Below are positions 32,538-44,244 of a stretch of DNA of 64,000 nucleotides, one piece after another. This DNA comes from Juglans regia (Eukaryota; Streptophyta; Magnoliopsida; Fagales; Juglandaceae), in contig NC_049905.1 in assembly GCF_001411555.2 (NCBI RefSeq), positions 2,232,001 to 2,296,000 on the forward strand, read 5' to 3'. The first letter of the stretch is position 1, and every line of letters starts with the position of its first letter. The notes below the pieces were generated by a model, which did no database searches, was not told the DNA's origin, and saw only the letters and a program-made list of their open reading frames with translations. Position numbers and translations under genes: made by a program.

Positions 32538-32787
32538 TGTTGGAATATAGAAAATCACATAGAAAAATTAGAATTAAAATTTCTAGAAGCCAAACAGAAA
32601 GCTCCATCTGAAAATTGTAAATAAACAGTTAAGTTGGTTAAGTCTATTATAGTTATGCTTGGGTAAATGAAATGTATAAATAGACCCTTAATTTGTATAT
32701 TCTTTTATGATCAAGAAAGTAATGAGAATATACAACTTTTCATGCAGTCCTCTGTTTTTCATGTTTTACAAGTTATAGAATTTTACA
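32538..32787 (+). repeat. 5' LTR of copia element 1
   Basis: TG...CA, 250 bp, directly followed by TGGTATCAGAAGAG (32788-32801), an initiator-Met type primer site. Confidence 0.93.
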
Positions 32788-32875
32788 TGGTATCAGAAGA
32801 GTAAAGAAAATTCTTCCGCTGAAATCTTTCATTCTTCTTGCTTCTTGATTTCTTTTTCTCTCGTTTCTTGCTTCT

Positions 32876-33830
32876 ATGGCAAACTCCGAAACACCTTCTG
32901 AGAGAGCTTCTATGGCTAATCCCCCTATGTCGAATCCTTGTGATGATTCCTCGAGCCAGTATTATCTTCATCCTTCTGACAATCAAGGAGCACTTCTCGT
33001 GTCTGAAATCTTTACAGGTGAGAACTATATTGCATGGAGTCGATCGATTTCAATTGCACTCACTGTCAAGAATAAAATCTCTTTTATTGATGGAACTCTA
33101 CTTCAACCTAGAATTGATACTGATTCTATACTTCAAATTGCTTGGTTAAGAGCAAATAATCTAGTGCTCTCATGGTTAATGAACTCAATTTCTAAAGAAA
33201 TTCGTGGCAGCCTTCTTTTTTTTACAACTGCTTTGGACATTTGGGAGGAACTAAAGACAAGATATCTTAGAAGTGATAGTCCGAGAGTTTTCTCTCTGGA
33301 AAAATCCCTCAGTTCCATTTCTCAAGGTTATAAAACTGTTACTGAGTATTTCGGTGAGTTTAAAGCTTTGTGGGATGAATATATCGACTATCGACCTATT
33401 CCAAGTTGTAAATGTGGAAATCTTGGTAGGTGCACATGTAGTATTCTCAAGAATCTCACAGATCGACAACAGTCTGATTATGTGATAAAATTCTTGGTTT
33501 GATTACATGATTCATACTCAGCCATCAGAAGTCAATTACTCCTTCAATCCCCTCTACCATCAATGAGCAAAGTATTTTCTTTATTACTACAAGAAGAAAG
33601 TCAAAGGTCTCTGTCTAACAGTGTTGGAATTTCCTTGGATTCTCATGCCATGGTTGCTGCTCAACCTCAAAGACAACATCTGCTGGTGCTAGATACACGA
33701 AGCAAAAAGGGAAAACAAATTTAGTCTGTTCTCATTGTGGCTATTCTGGCCATCTTGCAGACAAATATTTTCAACTCATTGGATATCCTCCTGGATGGAA
33801 AGGTCCTAAAGGGAAAAGATCTCTCAATGT
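32876..33830 (+). pseudogene. copia 1 gag
   Basis: Open from the ATG at 32876 for 208 codons. It reads LHPSDNQGALLVSEIFTGEN, then YIAWSRSISIALTVKNKISF and LKTRYLRSDSPRVFSLEKSL, the copia-type gag (UBN2-like) fold. A TGA at 33500-33502 ends it where the family continues; beyond it the same frame reads LHDSYSAIRSQLLLQ. A zinc-knuckle remnant CSHCGYSGHLADKY at about 33733-33775 has Tyr in the place of the last Cys. Confidence 0.88.
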
Positions 33831-35874
33831 GCAATATGGAAATTCATCATATGCACAACCCATTGCAAACAATGTATCTTCATTAGAACAAAATTCAAGT
33901 ATTCCCAATATGATATTTTCTCAAGAGCAAATCAAAAATCTGCTTACCCTAGCAAATAGCCTATCCAATTCCAATATTAATACTGATTCCACGGCTAATG
34001 TTGTCTCCACTTTAGGTATATCTTCTTCTTCAGCTAATAATGTTTCTCTTTCAAACAATCCATATACTTGGATTCTTGACACAGGAGCAACAAATCATAT
34101 GATCTGTTCTCCTCATCTTTTTGATTCCAAAAACTTACTTAGCAAACCTTCTAAAGTCCATTTACCAAATGGACAATTTGTTCCCATTATTTTCTCTGGA
34201 AATGTTAAACTTTCTCCTTATATAACCCTCCAAAATGCACTGTTTGTTCCTTCTTTCAATATCAATCTGATTTCTGCTTCAAGATTGACTAAAGATAATT
34301 CTATTGGATTGTTCTTCATTCAATCCAAATGCATTTTGCAAGATTTGAGCAAATGGAGGATGATTGGGCTTGCTGAAGTCAAATCTGGTTTATACCACTT
34401 ATCTTTTCCTGCTTTAAATAAAAGAGAAATGCCTAATCTGATTGATTCTTCCTCTACTGCCTTAGTTCAATCATGTAATAGCAATCCTCATATATGGCAT
34501 CTTAGATTAGGGCATGTTCCATCTGCAAGATTACAAATAATTAATAATCTTGATCCTTCTATAAAAGTTTCACAAAATCATGTATGTGAAATATGTCCCT
34601 TAGCTAGACAAAAGAAGCTTCCCTATCTTGTATCAAACAGTCAATCAAATAAAAATTTTCAATTAGTTCATATTGACATCTGGGGTCCCTTTTCTACTGT
34701 TTCTTATTTTGGATATAGCTATTTTCTTACAATCATAGATGACCATAGTCGTTTTACATGGCTATATCTCATGAAAGCAAAATCTGATACAAGATCTATT
34801 CTTACCAGTTTCATCAAATATGCTCAAACTCAATTCAATACAAATATTCAAACTCTACGAACAGATAATGGTCAGGAGTTTAACATGCCTATTTTCTATC
34901 AAGAGCATGGAATAATACATCAATTATCATGTGTTGAATCTCCACAGCAAATTGATAGGGTTGAAAGAAAGCATCAACACCTACTAAATGTTGCTAGAGC
35001 CCTTCTGTTTCAAAGCAATTTATCTCTATCTTATTGGATAGATTGTGTTCTGACAGCTACCCATCTTATTAATCGTACCCCTTCTTCAATCTTAAATAAT
35101 CAATCACCATATTACATCTTATTCCATAAACAACCAACTTACAAATACCTCAAAGTATTTGGATGTTTGTGTTTTGCATGCACACTTAAAAATAATCGAG
35201 GGAAGTTTTCACCTAAAACTTCCAAATGCATCTTTCTTGGTTATCCACCAAATGTAAAAGTATACAAAGTGCTTGATATACTTACTCTCAAAACCTCCAT
35301 ATCCAGAAATGTCATATTTCATGAATCCATCTTCCCATCTATTCCTAATTCTATCCATATCCCATTTGTCTTTTCAAATTCTCCTCAAATATATGATTGT
35401 CCTACTATAGAAAATTCTTCTTCATCTTCTACAGAAAATTCTGATTCACCTTCTACAAAAAATTCTGCTTCACCTTCTACAGAAAATTATGCTTCATTAC
35501 CATCTTATAATATTACAAATCTGAGAAGATCTGAAAGAACTAGGCATTCTCCTCAATACTTGCAGAATTATTATTGTGGTAATTTGATTAAAAGTTCTTC
35601 AGCAGTTCATGAACCTCTTGGCTGTCCTTCTTCAGGTAAACCTTATTCAATTCTATCTTTCATTTCAAACTCTAAACTTTCCAACAATCACAAAGCTTTT
35701 GTTCATGCTGTCTCTTTTATATCTGAACCAAGAACCTTTAAACAAGCCATCTCACAACCTCAATGGCAACAAGCCATGGCAGATGAGATTAAAGCTCTTG
35801 AAATTAATAAAACTTGGGAACTTGCAATTTTACCTCCTAACAAAAAGGCAATAGGTTGCAAATTTATCGCATAA
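33829..35874 (+). pseudogene. copia 1 pol: protease, integrase and start of RT
   Basis: 681 open codons. The aspartic protease motif WILDTGATNHM is at residues 81-91, the GAG-pre-integrase block HIWHLRLGHVPSARL near 220, and the integrase core with first Asp in HIDIWGPF, second in RTDNGQEF and Glu in VERKHQHLL. So the D,D,E set is present. The region between integrase and RT is Ser-rich with NSxSPSTENSAS-type repeats. The frame ends by a four-base loss near 35863, inside the first RT block (KAIGCKF). Confidence 0.92.
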
Positions 35875-37257
35875 AATTTAAAGCTGATGGCATGTTGGAT
35901 AGATATAAAGCTAGATTGGTAGCAAAGGGCTGCACTCAACAAGAGGGGCTTGATTTCTTTGATACTTTTTCACCTGTTGCTAGAATGATAACAGTGAGAA
36001 TGTTACTAGCCGTAGCCGCATCAAACAATTGGTATTTACATCAACTTGATGTAAATAATGCTTTTTTGCATGGAGACTTAAATGAAGAGGTATATATGCA
36101 GCTACCACCTGGTTTCTCCACACCTAATGACCCTCAAGTATGCAAACTCAAAAATAGTTTATATGGCCTAAAGCAGGCCTCAAGGCAGTGGTTTTCAAAG
36201 CTGTCCACTTCACTACTTCAATTTGGTTTCACTCAAGGAAAGTCAGATTCATCTCTTTTTATCAAGAAAACTGAAAATAGTTTCATTGCTCTATTGATAT
36301 ATGTTGATGATGTCATTGTTGCTTCCACCAACTTAGAGCTTATATCTGTTGTGAAGGATTTTTTGCATGAATCTTTTACAATAAAAGACTTGGGTGAATT
36401 AAAATATTTCTTGGGGATTGAGGTAGCTAGGTCAACCAAAGGCATTGCTCTATGTCAAAGAAAGTATGCCCTTGATATTCTACAAGATAGTGGTTTTTCT
36501 GGATGCAAACCAGCTGCTTTTCCTATGGAATCAACCTTGAAATTGACTGCAAATGACTCATCAGACCCTCTATCTGATCCAGCATCTTACAAAAGACTAG
36601 TGGGTCAGTTGTTGTATCTAACAATTACTAGACCTGATCTTGCTTATTTAGTACAGGCATTGAGTTAATTTATGGCCAATCCTAGCACCTCACATCTCAA
36701 GGCAGCAGAGAGAGTTCCCAGATACATCAAGGCAACACCAGGCCAGGGGATTTTCTTATCTGCCAAGTCTCCACTATATCTAAAGGCTTCTTTAGACAGT
36801 GATTGGGGCGGCTGCATTGATACCAGAAGGAGTGTCATGGTTTTGCAATATTTCTAGGAGATTCTCTCATCTCTTGGAAATCAAAGAAACAACCCACAAT
36901 CAGTAGGTCCTCTACAGAGTCTGAATATCGAGCATTGACATCAACTACTTGTGAGCTTCAATGGTTAAATTACTTGCTGTCTAATTTAAACATTGAACAT
37001 ACTCAAGTTGCACTATTATACACAGATAGTAAACTTGCCTCTGAGATTGCATCAAACCCAGTACACCACGAGAGGACAAAGCATATCCAATTGGACTGCC
37101 ATTTAGTTTGAGAAAAGCTGCAAGAAGGTCTTATAAAGATCATCCACATTCCTTCCAGATTCCAAATAGCAGATATATTAACTAAGCCTCTCGGATCTCT
37201 CAATTTTCATCACCTTATTCGCAAGATGAGAATGATTAATATATTCATCTTGAGAGG
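35856..37257 (+). pseudogene. copia 1 pol: reverse transcriptase and RNase H
   Basis: Continues RIKFKADGMLDRYKARLVAK, with LHQLDVNNAFLHGDLNEEVY and the catalytic IYVDDVIVAS box intact. It is stopped at 36666 (TAA) just before QFMANPSTSHL and shifted again near 36845. RNase H pieces then read [15 protein letters not shown] and [13 protein letters not shown] and end ILTKPLGSLNFH before the purine tract (TTGAGAGG) at the 3' LTR. Confidence 0.9.
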
Positions 37258-37502
37258 TGTTGGAATATAGAAAATCACATAAAAAATTAGAATTAAAATC
37301 TCTAGAAGCCAAACAGAAAGCTCCATCTAAAAATTGTAAATAAACAGTTAAGTTGGTTAAGTCTGTTATAGTTATGCTTGGGTAAATAAAATGTATAAAT
37401 AGACCCTTTGTACAGTCTTTTATGATCAAGAAAGTAATGAGAATATACAAGTTTTCATACAGTCCTCTGTTTTTCATGTTTTACACGTTATAGAATTTTA
37501 CA
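37258..37502 (+). repeat. 3' LTR of copia element 1
   Basis: TG...CA, 245 bp, preceded by TTGAGAGG and followed by the CGCAT duplication. Confidence 0.93.
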
Positions 37503-37507
37503 CGCAT

Positions 37508-38715
37508 CCAGCTAAATAATTCGTAGGATTTTCTAAACATTTTTATTTTGGAAGTTTATGACTTTGTTTTAGCATCGATCGATCAGTGGGGAGAGTATGT
37601 CTGTCTGCCTATCTATCTGTATTGAAGCAAATTAAGTTCTTCGCTCTGTTACTATTTCCAGCAAATTAAATAAAGCCAGATGCTGCGGCATGGCATTGAT
37701 TGTATGTAGAAATTGTCTTAAAAAAGAGTCCAATTTTTCTTCCAGCGAAAAAGTATTAAATTATTTGTTCCAATCTATAAATTTACTTTCACGCTGGAAG
37801 AAGTAAAAACTTAAAAAACTGATGGTTTTTTATTTCTAGATAATTTGTAGTTTGTCCAGCCCATCAGCAAAATGAAGTGTTTAATTCAATTTCAAAACTG
37901 ATGCTCGCAAATTCCACTGTACGTACAGTAGAGGTCACTGTATTGGACCAATTTTAAAGAGAAGTGAGGATAGTGTTAATATTGAGATTTCGTAAAAATA
38001 AACTCATAAAATTATATAATATATTAAATTAATTTTATAATAAAATTAATTTTACAATTTAACGTACTATATCAAACCACGTTAGATTGTAAATTTATTT
38101 TTAACTAAAACATTTCAATTGTTCAATAATCAATGTTTCGTAGCCATGTATATTATTTCTATATTTGGTTAAATTAGTATTGGCATTAGACCAAAATTTG
38201 CCCGAGAAAAATCAAAAACATTACGTCAAGATAATATTATAAAGTTATAATAAACTGATCACATACCTTAAGTACTGTTTGTCATATTGTAAAGCTACCA
38301 ACGTATTGTGTCAAATCAATATCCAAACCAAATCCAATAAAATATTTTCATTTCACACCTATTCTGCCTCGTGCTATATTTATTTTTCATAATTTTAAAT
38401 TTCCTGGAGGATTTAAATGCGATCATAACATTTGATCGAAATAGCGTCTCTAAAAATAGTTGGTATAAATATCCTTGATTAAAAAATTAAATAAACTAAA
38501 ACAAGGGTCAACAAAATAAGCCATAACAAATTAACTCAAACTTGAACTAATATCCATCTTCATTAAGACTAAATACGCCATTTTAATATTAAAAAAAAAT
38601 AGAATCAGTTTGGGTTGGAAAACTCGATTTCGTTCAAAATTCACCTTATTAGCAGAAATTCGGGTTAGATCATGTGAAAAGTCCTAATTAATAAGCCATT
38701 TTAATATCAAGAGAC
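37508..38715 (+). repeat. 3' flank of pseudogene D resumed after the copia insertion
   Basis: Starts CCAGCTAAATAATTCGTAGG, as at 52316 in module E. It carries the TTTAGCATCGATCGATCAGT block and AATAAA at about 37668. Then AT-rich module flank matching 27900-28270 and 15400-15490. No gene. Interrupted at 38718 by the CACTA element. Confidence 0.7.
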
Positions 38716-38779
38716 CAACACTACAAGAAATTTTAGTTTTATAGATGAAATAATTAAATTTCGTCTCATAAAAAGGATG

Positions 38780-39090
38780 ACATTGTAAAAATGTTCGAAC
38801 GGCTTAAAAGACGTTCAAACCACATCTTTTGTGACAAATTAAGTTGTCTCAAAACGTCAAAACCATTCGAATGGTCAAAAATACGTTTGAACTTGGAATT
38901 CATGTACGTTTGAATGCTATATAATTGGTTCGAATGGTAATATTGGCGGAGAAGTAATTTATTTTGGCGGAGAAAGTTTAAATTTGTTTGAACATAAAAT
39001 TGGTTTGTTTGAACGGTAAAGATTTGGTGAGAAACGTTGGCGGGAAGGTTGCAAGCTCGTTCGAACATAACATTTATGTGTTCGAACAGA
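38780..39090. repeat. CACTA left subterminal repeats
   Basis: At least eight copies of a CGTTCGAAC/GTTTGAAC-type word in both orientations within 300 bases: for example TGTTCGAACGGC, CATTCGAATGGTC, GTTCGAATGG, TCGTTCGAACAT and TGTTCGAACAG. Such arrays bind TnpA in En/Spm. More copies are found far inside (40505-40690, 41080-41130, 41365-41600, 42068-42100), but the right end has only one clear copy (45955). Confidence 0.7.
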
Positions 39091-39243
39091 ACATTTGGTA
39101 GGAAATTAAATTAAAATTGGCGGGGAATTTTTTAAACCTTGTTACAAAAAAGCATATTTAATGCTAATAAAATATATACACAACTAGGTCATATCATGTA
39201 GCACCGCCTCGACTCCAACAATGTGTGCCTCAATATCAGTCAC

Positions 39244-40260
39244 TCAAGACATGAACTTCGACTCAGTCTCTGCGAGGGCGACTCGAACTGCATCAATGAT
39301 CTCTGATGTCTGTGCATGCATCTCTGCACCCATGGTATATGCAATCTCCTCACGAGTAGCATTGTATGATGCACCCTGTGTAGATGTCTCACCAAATAAG
39401 CCCTGTGCACCTCCCCAAGTATCAATCGCCTCTGTAATGGGTGTACGAATATGAAATCTGGAGTATCCAGTGTTACGAGACAAGGTTGTCGAGTTGATTG
39501 GTCAAATTGGCTCTCAAAGACACTCAAACTCATCTAGCCTGACTCCTTTTGCTAAAAGCAATCGTGTGAGCATGACTCCAAACGGCAATATATCTGTCAT
39601 AAATCTTTTTTGATAAGTACAAATATTATATATATCAAAAGGAGTAACCAAGTACACTGAATAAAATAAAACTCTACTTGTCGTAATATAGCTGGCCTCT
39701 GATCGAATCCTAGCGAATATATATCTCGCTAGGTCGATAAGCACCCCGCGAGCGACCCGTAACATAAATCGTGCCCGGTCCATACTCACCTCAATCTTGT
39801 GCAGTCGATGATCGATGCTGTTGGCTATTATAAAGTTCATAATCTTGAAAAAACTAGGTAAGTCCACCTGTTTGATGCTCTTACTCCCATCATAGGAAGG
39901 AGCATTTGGACCCACAACTAACTGACGAACCTCATGATCAGCGAGGCCATCGATCTCATCAGGCATCACAGTATCCTCTTCCTCTACAGTCTCCCCATCG
40001 CCTGCAGGTGTTGACTTTCTAAGCACCACGTTAGGATATGCAGTGGGCAATCGAGGAATACCTAGAAAATCAGCAACTGCATCAACTAAAAAGCGTATTG
40101 TGAAGCTTCGGACGGAGAAAGTGTACGTGTCATCCTCTTTGCTGGCACGACCAAGTTCTCTATAGAACTCAGATACAATATTCATGTAGGAAACTATATT
40201 GTTCGTCCCTTCGTCCTTCTGATCGATGATCGGTGTCCAACCACGATCTAGAAAGATAGA
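39244..40260 (-). CDS. CACTA-borne plant transposon protein (PF20167-like), partly open
   Basis: The longest open piece, 40185-39514 on the reverse strand, is 223 codons. It begins MNIVSEFYRELGRASKEDDT and contains VRSFTIRFLVDAVADFLGIP, then an acidic stretch (VEEEDTVMPDEIDG) and SMDRARFMLRVARGVLIDLA, a layout I associate with the 'putative plant transposon protein' family. Upstream the same frame continues as FRDFLWERYSLASIFLDRGW until about 40290, where an extra T breaks it. A downstream piece (39483-39244; EEIAYTMGAEMHAQ) may be a second exon or a shifted C-terminus. Function unknown; such genes are often carried by plant CACTA and gypsy elements. The true start and splicing are uncertain. 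Confidence 0.6.
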
Positions 40261-40399
40261 TGCGAGAGAATATCTCTCCCACAGAAAATCCCTAAAAGCA
40301 TCTATCTATCTTCACCCGCCTCTCAAACAAAATAGTCATCTCTCGAACTTCTTCGCTAGATGATTGCCCTGACGCAACCTATTTCTTTCCCCGAGAAGC

Positions 40400-41640
40400 T
40401 ATTGACATGACGCTAAATTTATGATATAAAATTAAGGACAATGATTACAAAATTATCATAATTATAATTAGATCAAGGTAATTATATCTATAAAAATATA
40501 TATATGTACCGTTCGAATGCCTAACAACACATTCCAACTGTATATAGTATGTTCGATCTGTCATAAGTATAAGTTCGAACGCTCACTGATTGTCGTTCGA
40601 TCCATCTACTTGCGGTTGGAATGAAAGCCGTTCGTATTCCATTCGAACGTCTTATACACGTTCAAACGATGATTTCTAGTTCTAAATCATCAATGGCTGA
40701 GTCGACTTAGCCGTTGCGAAAACCGTAAATATATGGTTTAAAAAATTCGTTTTTCCTCCTACAACAACAATTAGAGGCCGGGATGACTATAAAGTCATCA
40801 TGTCCTCCATTTCCAGCCAACTACCATTTTGAAATGGGGTTTTGAAAAAAACTCCATTTTCAACCCATTTTAAACATATTTTAGAAGAAATTAATTAGTA
40901 AAAACAGTAGGGAGAATACATACGGCCTATTGCGGGTTGGAGAGTTGTGGTGGATGGTGGCTTCAACGGTGGTGTTTGGCAGCTTGAAGCACTGGAGCGG
41001 CGGAGGAGAGGAAATGGGTTTGGTGCGTTCTAATAGCACCGAATCTGGACACGATGCCTAATATTTATTTTTTTTCGTTAAACCGTTCGAACTCATTACA
41101 AAAATATATAATTCATTAGAACGCTTATGAATACCGTTCCAACGAAAAAAAATATTGTGCTGGTTATTGTTATATTTATTATAATAATATAGTATATATA
41201 CTTATACTGCATATATATAATACTCATACTTAATTATTATATACTTATATTTATACTAATACTTATATACTGCTTATATATACTTATATAGTACAATATA
41301 TTATACTTATAATACAACTATATAATTATATACTACTATAATATATAGTTATACTTACATATTAGTACTGTTCGAACAGGTTAATTACATGTTCGAGTGG
41401 AAATTTATAGAGTTCAAACGTATATAATATATTGGCGCCATTTCACGGGATCAATTTGCGTCATAGTACAATTTCAATTATTCTTTCGAACAACTATAAT
41501 GAACGTTTGAATGGATATGCGCTGAATTGATCAGGCAGGAAATTTTTCCCACTTCCCTATTTTCGGATTCAAACAATTAATAAATTACGTTTGAACGAGA
41601 AAATAAGAAATAAGACGTCCATAAGCACAAAAGTGTTGGC
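40400..41640. other. CACTA interior, non-coding
   Basis: No gene. It contains scattered GTTCGAA/TTCGAAC words, a less AT-rich block at 40920-41040 and a long run of TATATACTTATA-type sequence at 41170-41370. Confidence 0.5.
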
Positions 41641-41864
41641 CATTTATGTTCATTCCTTTGAGATTGAGAGAGTGAAAGTGAGAGAGCAGACCTTGAAGTG
41701 TTTGAACAAAATCATTTGGGTGATTGCTTTTTAAATTGGTAAGTTCTTTTACTTTAATATTCTATTTTCATGTGATTGTTTTATTAAAAAAATGAAATTT
41801 ATGTTCTCTTAAATTCAAATTAGTTATTTTCTTTTCTATTTTTGAACAAAAGATTAAGGTTTAT

Positions 41865-41970
41865 GTAAATATATTTGTGTTTGGATGTGGGAATGTATTT
41901 GTGTTTTTGAACAAATATGAAAATATATTTGTGTTTGGATGTGGGAATATGAAAATATATTTGTGTTTGT
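41865..41970. repeat. Short tandem repeat in CACTA (ATATTTGTGTTTGGATGTGGG)
   Basis: Two to three near-exact copies of a unit of about 60 bases, containing ATATTTGTGTTTGGATGTG, lie head to tail. The open frame over it is a by-product. Confidence 0.7.
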
Positions 41971-42179
41971 ACAATGTTTGTGAAATATGCATCTTGGTAG
42001 TAGGTGTTTATCCCATGAATGTGTTATCTGAGATTGTGTTTGGCTCTGTTTTGCATCTGGATTGCAACCGTTCGAACACAATGATTTCTTGTTCGAACAC
42101 GTTATAGATCTTGAAGTGTCTGAACAGGTGTGCTCTTATGTTGCAATACTTAAACTCAAATTTAATGGTTTGGAGATAC

Positions 42180-42665
42180 TTTATTAAAAACTATAAGGTA
42201 TAATTAAAAATAAGTAAATTTAAATTATAATTAATACTTTAAAAAATAAGAAACATAAGATTTATGTATAACTTAAATTAGAATTAATACTTTAAAATAA
42301 AAATAAGAATTATAAGATTTATGTATAACTTAAATTAGAATTAATAATTAATAGATAATGGGGTTAAAAGCTAAAAGGTATAATTAAAAAAAAAAGTAAA
42401 TTTAAATTATAACTAATACTTAAAAAATAAGAAACATAAGATTTGTGTATAACTTAAATTAGAATTAATACTTAATAGATAATGGGGTTAAAAGCTAAAA
42501 GGTATAATTAAAAAATAAGTAAATTTAAATTATAATTAATACTTTAAAAATAGAAACATAAGATTTATATATAACTTAAATTATAATTAATACTTAATAG
42601 ATAATGGAGTTAAAAGCTAAAAGGTATAATTAAAAAAAAGTAAATTTAAATTATAATTAGTACTT
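42180..42665. repeat. AT-rich tandem repeats, period about 120 bp, in CACTA
   Basis: AAGGTATAATTAAAAA starts units at about 42195, 42377, 42499 and 42619. Units share TAAATTTAAATTATAATTAA and ACATAAGATTTATGTATAAC. The first interval contains an additional half unit. Non-coding. Confidence 0.85.
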
Positions 42666-43179
42666 TAGAGAGTGATTAAATAATTGTAGAAGTTGGTTTA
42701 CTAGTAGCTTGGTTTACTTGTTAGAAGCTAGATTGATTTCAGTGTTATTTTTATATGCATGCAATTAAACCTTAGACCCATTCAAGAGTTATAGCCAAAC
42801 ATTCTCTTATGGGTACAGCTCTTGAATTTTTCAAAGTTGACAGTTTGAGATTCTATCATCTATATGGTAAATATATTCAGTTTAAACTCTTGTGTTAGTC
42901 AATTAAAATTTTGGTCCAGTGTTTCCTTACATTCTTCGGGTATGCCGTTCGTAAGTTGTTCGGCCCATGAATAGGGTCGACGATTTATCGTGACTAGCAT
43001 ACTTAGAGAATTATAGGGAAATGTTGCTGAAATTTTGACTTACATTAGAGTTTAAACTGAGTATATATGCAATATAAATTATAGTCTCTCGAATGAGATA
43101 TGACCAACTAATTTATCAATACTAGAAGCAGAATATGCTAAAAGACTCTTGTAAATGTTTATCCCTTTAATTAGGTTAT

Positions 43180-43870
43180 TTTGATAGACAGATGACGAGT
43201 AACGAAAATACAATAGAGAACAGTTGGATGTTGTTGGGAGATAGACTTGGGTGAGACCATAAGGAGAATGCACAAAAGGGTGAAGTTTTTTATAGAGTTT
43301 GCTCGCATGAGTGTTGACAATCGAGGATTTGTAAGATGCCCATGCAAGAAGTGCAAAAATCTTATTTTTTATAATTTGGTGGTAGTGGAGGATTATTTAT
43401 TTGTAAATGGAATTGATCATCAATACTCTCATTGGGTCTTACATGGTGAACCATTTCCTACAGAAGTTAGATTTAGCATTCAGTCCAATCAAATGAAAGA
43501 GGGTAACGATATCGACATTGACGACATTAATGTGAATGTTTTTTATGATAGTGATGATAATTGAGAGGATATGACTGAAATGTTAGGCTATCTGGGTGCT
43601 TGAATATTTGGGGTGAGGGATGGACAAGGAACATCTGCATATCATTTGAGGGAAATGGAAACTTTAGAAGACTGTAAGAGGATGCATAACAAGAGTTGTA
43701 CGAGGGGTGCACCCATTATAGCAAGCCATGAGGATGATAACATTGACTTATATGGAATTGTGAAAGATATCATAGCATTAGAATACGTGGGGGGATATAA
43801 GGTCTAGTTGTTTAAATGTAATTGGTAGAATGTCTCAAATCCTAGGTTGAGAGTGCACAAATCCGGAGTA
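43180..43870 (+). pseudogene. CACTA TnpD-type transposase remnant (N-terminus joined to DUF4216)
   Basis: At 43215-43564 the sequence reads NSWMLLGDRLG, then RRMHKRVKFFIEFARMSVDN, RGFVRCPCKKCKN and YSHWVLHGEPFPTEV. This is the transposase-associated domain found at the N-terminus of CACTA TnpD proteins, with its Cys motif. Stops follow (43251 region and 43562). The next piece, 43700-43870, reads TRGAPIIASHEDDNIDLYGI and VKDIIALEYVGGYKV, then LFKCNW, the DUF4216 end of the same protein. The several hundred codons of Transposase_21 that normally lie between are gone. About 43870-44075 continues with readable but frame-broken PRNVYDYISEADEPHGEV. Confidence 0.85.
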
Positions 43871-44244
43871 TGAGAACCCATGGCGAGTAGTAGAGAAGTT
43901 TACACCAAGAAATGTATATGATTACATTTCAGAGGCAGATGAACCACATGGAGAAGTTGATAGTCTGGTAAATGAAGAATTATATCAAGAAAACGAATCA
44001 AACATCAATCTATTTGTTAATCTAAGCCAATATGACATGGTTCCATTGCATAGAGAAGATGTTCAACCAGAAGTAATTGAGGGTAAAATTTTGGAAGAAG
44101 ATGAATTACCTGAAGTGTCTAGTGAGGATAAGGGCAACTGGTCCAGCAAAACCGATAGTGAATAAATTTCAAACAGATATTTTTGTAAGTATCATTCTTA
44201 TAAATATCCATAACGTTTGTTCGACATATAATTTATTACAATTT

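Larger units (their letters stand above)
32538..37502 (+). mobile_element. Ty1/copia LTR retrotransposon in the 3' flank of D, 4965 bp
   Basis: Flanked by the perfect 5-bp duplication CGCAT (32533-32537, 37503-37507). The empty site is in module E at about 52308-52320 (TATCGCATCCAGC). LTRs at 32538-32787 (250 bp) and 37258-37502 (245 bp) begin TGTTGGAATATAG, end TTTTACA and are roughly 95-96% alike by eye. The primer site TGGTATCAGA follows the 5' LTR. Domain order gag, protease, integrase, RT, RNase H is copia-type. At least one nonsense codon in gag (33500), frameshifts near 33700, 35863 and 36850 and a stop at 36666 make it non-autonomous now. Confidence 0.95.

Noticed and set aside
32788..32801. 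tRNA-like primer sites (also 10550 and 58999)
   Set aside because: They are retrotransposon primer-binding sites; no tRNA gene can be folded around them.
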